From Terriglobia bacterium (GTDB lineage Bacteria > Acidobacteriota > Terriglobia > Terriglobales > Acidobacteriaceae): a stretch of 41,518 bases of DNA. The first letter of the stretch is position 1. Every line of letters begins with the position of its first letter. The notes beneath the pieces were generated by a model. That model saw only the letters and a program-made list of their open reading frames with translations, was not told the origin of the DNA and ran no database searches. This document shows positions 40,143 to 41,518 of this stretch, in pieces. The stretch covers positions 1 to 41,518 of the forward strand of contig JAIQFF010000026.1 of assembly GCA_020073395.1 (NCBI GenBank). Direction: 5' to 3'. Both the position numbers and the translations under genes were made by a program.

Positions 40143-41518
40143 CTAGAGAGCCGCGCACACCGACTTTACCTCGGTGTACAGCTCCAGGACGTCGTGTCCC
40201 ATTTCCCGGCCCCAGCCCGACTGCTTGTACCCGCCAAAGGGTAGCGCAGCGTCGAAGACGTTGTAGCAGTTGATCCACACCGTGCCGGCGCGCAGTTGCG
40301 AAGCCAGGCGATGCGCCTTCCCGATATCGCGTGTCCAGATGCCTGCAGCCAGTCCGTACACGCTGTTGTTAGCTTGCTTGACCACGTCGTCGTAGTCGGT
40401 GAAAGGAATGGCTGAAACCACCGGGCCGAAAATCTCCTCGCGCACCACTTTCATGTTTTCGTTGGTATCGACCAGCACCGTGGGTTGGACAAAATATCCC
40501 TTGTCACCGTGCCGGCCGCCTCCTACCACGGCCTTGGCGCCTTCGGAGCGCCCGGATTCAAGGTAGCCGCAAACCCGGTTGAGCTGCTCTTCGGAAACCA
40601 GGGGCCCCATATCGCTGGCCTCTTCCCATCCCGGACCGACTTTGATCTTTTGTGCCTTCGCCGACACTCCTTCGACCACCTGGTCGAAGATGCTCTGCTC
40701 CACATACAGCCGGGAACCGGCACAGCAGCATTGTCCGTGGTTAAAGAAGATGGCGCTGGCCGAGCCCGAGATCGCCGGCTTCAAGTCTCCATCGTTGAAG
40801 ACAACATTGGGGGATTTACCGCCCAACTCTAGCGACACTTTCTTCAAATTCCCAGCCGCCGCCTGAAGAATCAGCTTGCCCACCTCAGTGGAGCCGGTGA
40901 AGGCCACTTTGTCCACATCGGGATGTGCCGCCAGGGCAGCGCCTGCGGTTTCTCCATAGCCCGGGACGATGTTCACGACTCCATCGGGGATGCCTGCCTC
41001 CTGAACCAGTTCGCCCAGACGCAGGCAGGAAAGCGGCGTTTGCTCCGCCGGCTTGATCACCACGGTGCATCCCGTAGCCAAAGCCGGTCCCAGCTTCCAG
41101 GCCGCCATCAGCAAGGGGAAATTCCACGGAATGATCTGGCCGACCACTCCCACCGGCTGCCGCAAGGTGTAAGCCAGGAACTTGGTGCCGGCTGAAATCG
41201 GGATGGTGTTGCCTTCAATCTTGGTGGCCCAACCTGCCATGTAGCGGAACAGGTCCACGGCCAGCGGCACGTCCGCCACCCGCGCCACCTTCAGAGGTTT
41301 GCCGTTGTCCAGCATTTCCAGTTCGGCAAATTCCTCCAGGTTTTGCTCCAGCAAATCTCCCAGCTTCCAGATCAGGCGTCCGCGCTCGGAGGGCGTCATC
41401 TTTGACCAAGGGCCGGTTTCGAACGCGGCGCGAGCTGCTTTGACGGCGCGGTCAATGTCTTCACGGTCACCCTCGGCTACGCGAGCCAGAACCTCTCCCG
41501 TGGCCGGGTTATATGTGG
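40143..41518 (-). CDS. Aldehyde dehydrogenase (NAD-dependent), 5' end outside window
   Basis: The gene runs off the right edge, so about 458 C-terminal residues are visible. It is a classical aldehyde dehydrogenase. Signs are [26 protein letters not shown] (NAD binding), LELGGKSPN with the catalytic Glu, [15 protein letters not shown] with the catalytic Cys, and EEIFGPV. The C-terminal [14 protein letters not shown] is also standard. The frame stays open through the right edge with family-like sequence ([16 protein letters not shown]), so the internal ATG at 41399 is not the start. It would turn an aldehyde into a carboxylate in the cytoplasm; the substrate is unknown. Confidence 0.93.
   Translation of the reverse strand, partial: TYNPATGEVLARVAEGDREDIDRAVKAARAAFETGPWSKMTPSERGRLIWKLGDLLEQNLEEFAELEMLDNGKPLKVARVADVPLAVDLFRYMAGWATKIEGNTIPISAGTKFLAYTLRQPVGVVGQIIPWNFPLLMAAWKLGPALATGCTVVIKPAEQTPLSCLRLGELVQEAGIPDGVVNIVPGYGETAGAALAAHPDVDKVAFTGSTEVGKLILQAAAGNLKKVSLELGGKSPNVVFNDGDLKPAISGSASAIFFNHGQCCCAGSRLYVEQSIFDQVVEGVSAKAQKIKVGPGWEEASDMGPLVSEEQLNRVCGYLESGRSEGAKAVVGGGRHGDKGYFVQPTVLVDTNENMKVVREEIFGPVVSAIPFTDYDDVVKQANNSVYGLAAGIWTRDIGKAHRLASQLRAGTVWINCYNVFDAALPFGGYKQSGWGREMGHDVLELYTEVKSVCAAL

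Noticed and set aside
1-41518. CRISPR array, prophage or integrative element
   Set aside because: No regularly spaced repeats, integrase, transposase or phage structural gene was seen.

Overview
The window looks like chromosome from a GC-rich, Gram-negative soil bacterium, most likely an acidobacterium (Acidobacteriota, Terriglobia-like). The support is indirect: a BBP2-type outer-membrane porin, a UpxY/RfaH-like NusG paralogue inside an exopolysaccharide operon, an acidobacterial style of small conserved proteins, and many hairpin-rich dispersed repeats between genes. I see no rRNA, tRNA, CRISPR array, transposase or phage gene.

Left part (1-14.1 kb), carbohydrate genes. A partial GAF-domain/alpha-glucan phosphorylase fusion (minus strand) is followed by a 52-residue protein behind a sigma-54-like promoter, a short-chain dehydrogenase, and a GH39-type secreted glycosidase. 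Next come an ABC exporter and, 28 bases later, a 1500-residue cyclic beta-1,2-glucan synthase-like protein. That protein keeps the GT84 and glycoamylase-like parts but lacks the C-terminal GH94 part. A PilZ protein converges on it. A second short-chain dehydrogenase, a conserved hypothetical protein and a small ribbon-helix-helix-like protein with a palindromic start region follow.

Middle (14.3-23.2 kb, plus strand), a nitrogen and ion cluster. The order is BBP2 porin, two tiny membrane proteins, an Amt ammonium transporter with a long N-terminal extension, a tail-anchored TPR protein, another small membrane protein, a CPA2 antiporter, a P-II protein with Tyr51, and GlnD. Tight spacing and overlaps suggest co-transcription and a link between ammonium uptake, P-II signalling and cation/proton exchange.

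Right-middle (23.3-36.8 kb, minus strand), an exopolysaccharide locus. Transcription order is Wza-like export protein, Wzz/GumC-like co-polymerase, a CpsD-like protein without kinase motifs, UpxY-like antiterminator, WbaP-like sugar transferase without its N-terminal membrane bundle, Wzy-like polymerase, Wzx-like flippase, a GT4 enzyme and a double GT4 fusion, then rmlB and rmlD for dTDP-rhamnose. A divergent LuxR-type regulator with a degenerate receiver domain lies beside the Wza gene, behind a hairpin-rich leader.

Right end (38-41.5 kb, minus strand): a small lipoprotein, a secreted PQQ-like beta-propeller protein, and a partial aldehyde dehydrogenase with a clear intrinsic terminator.

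At least seven intergenic sites carry inverted-repeat elements. Several have defined terminal inverted repeats, and one supplies the stop codon of rmlD.
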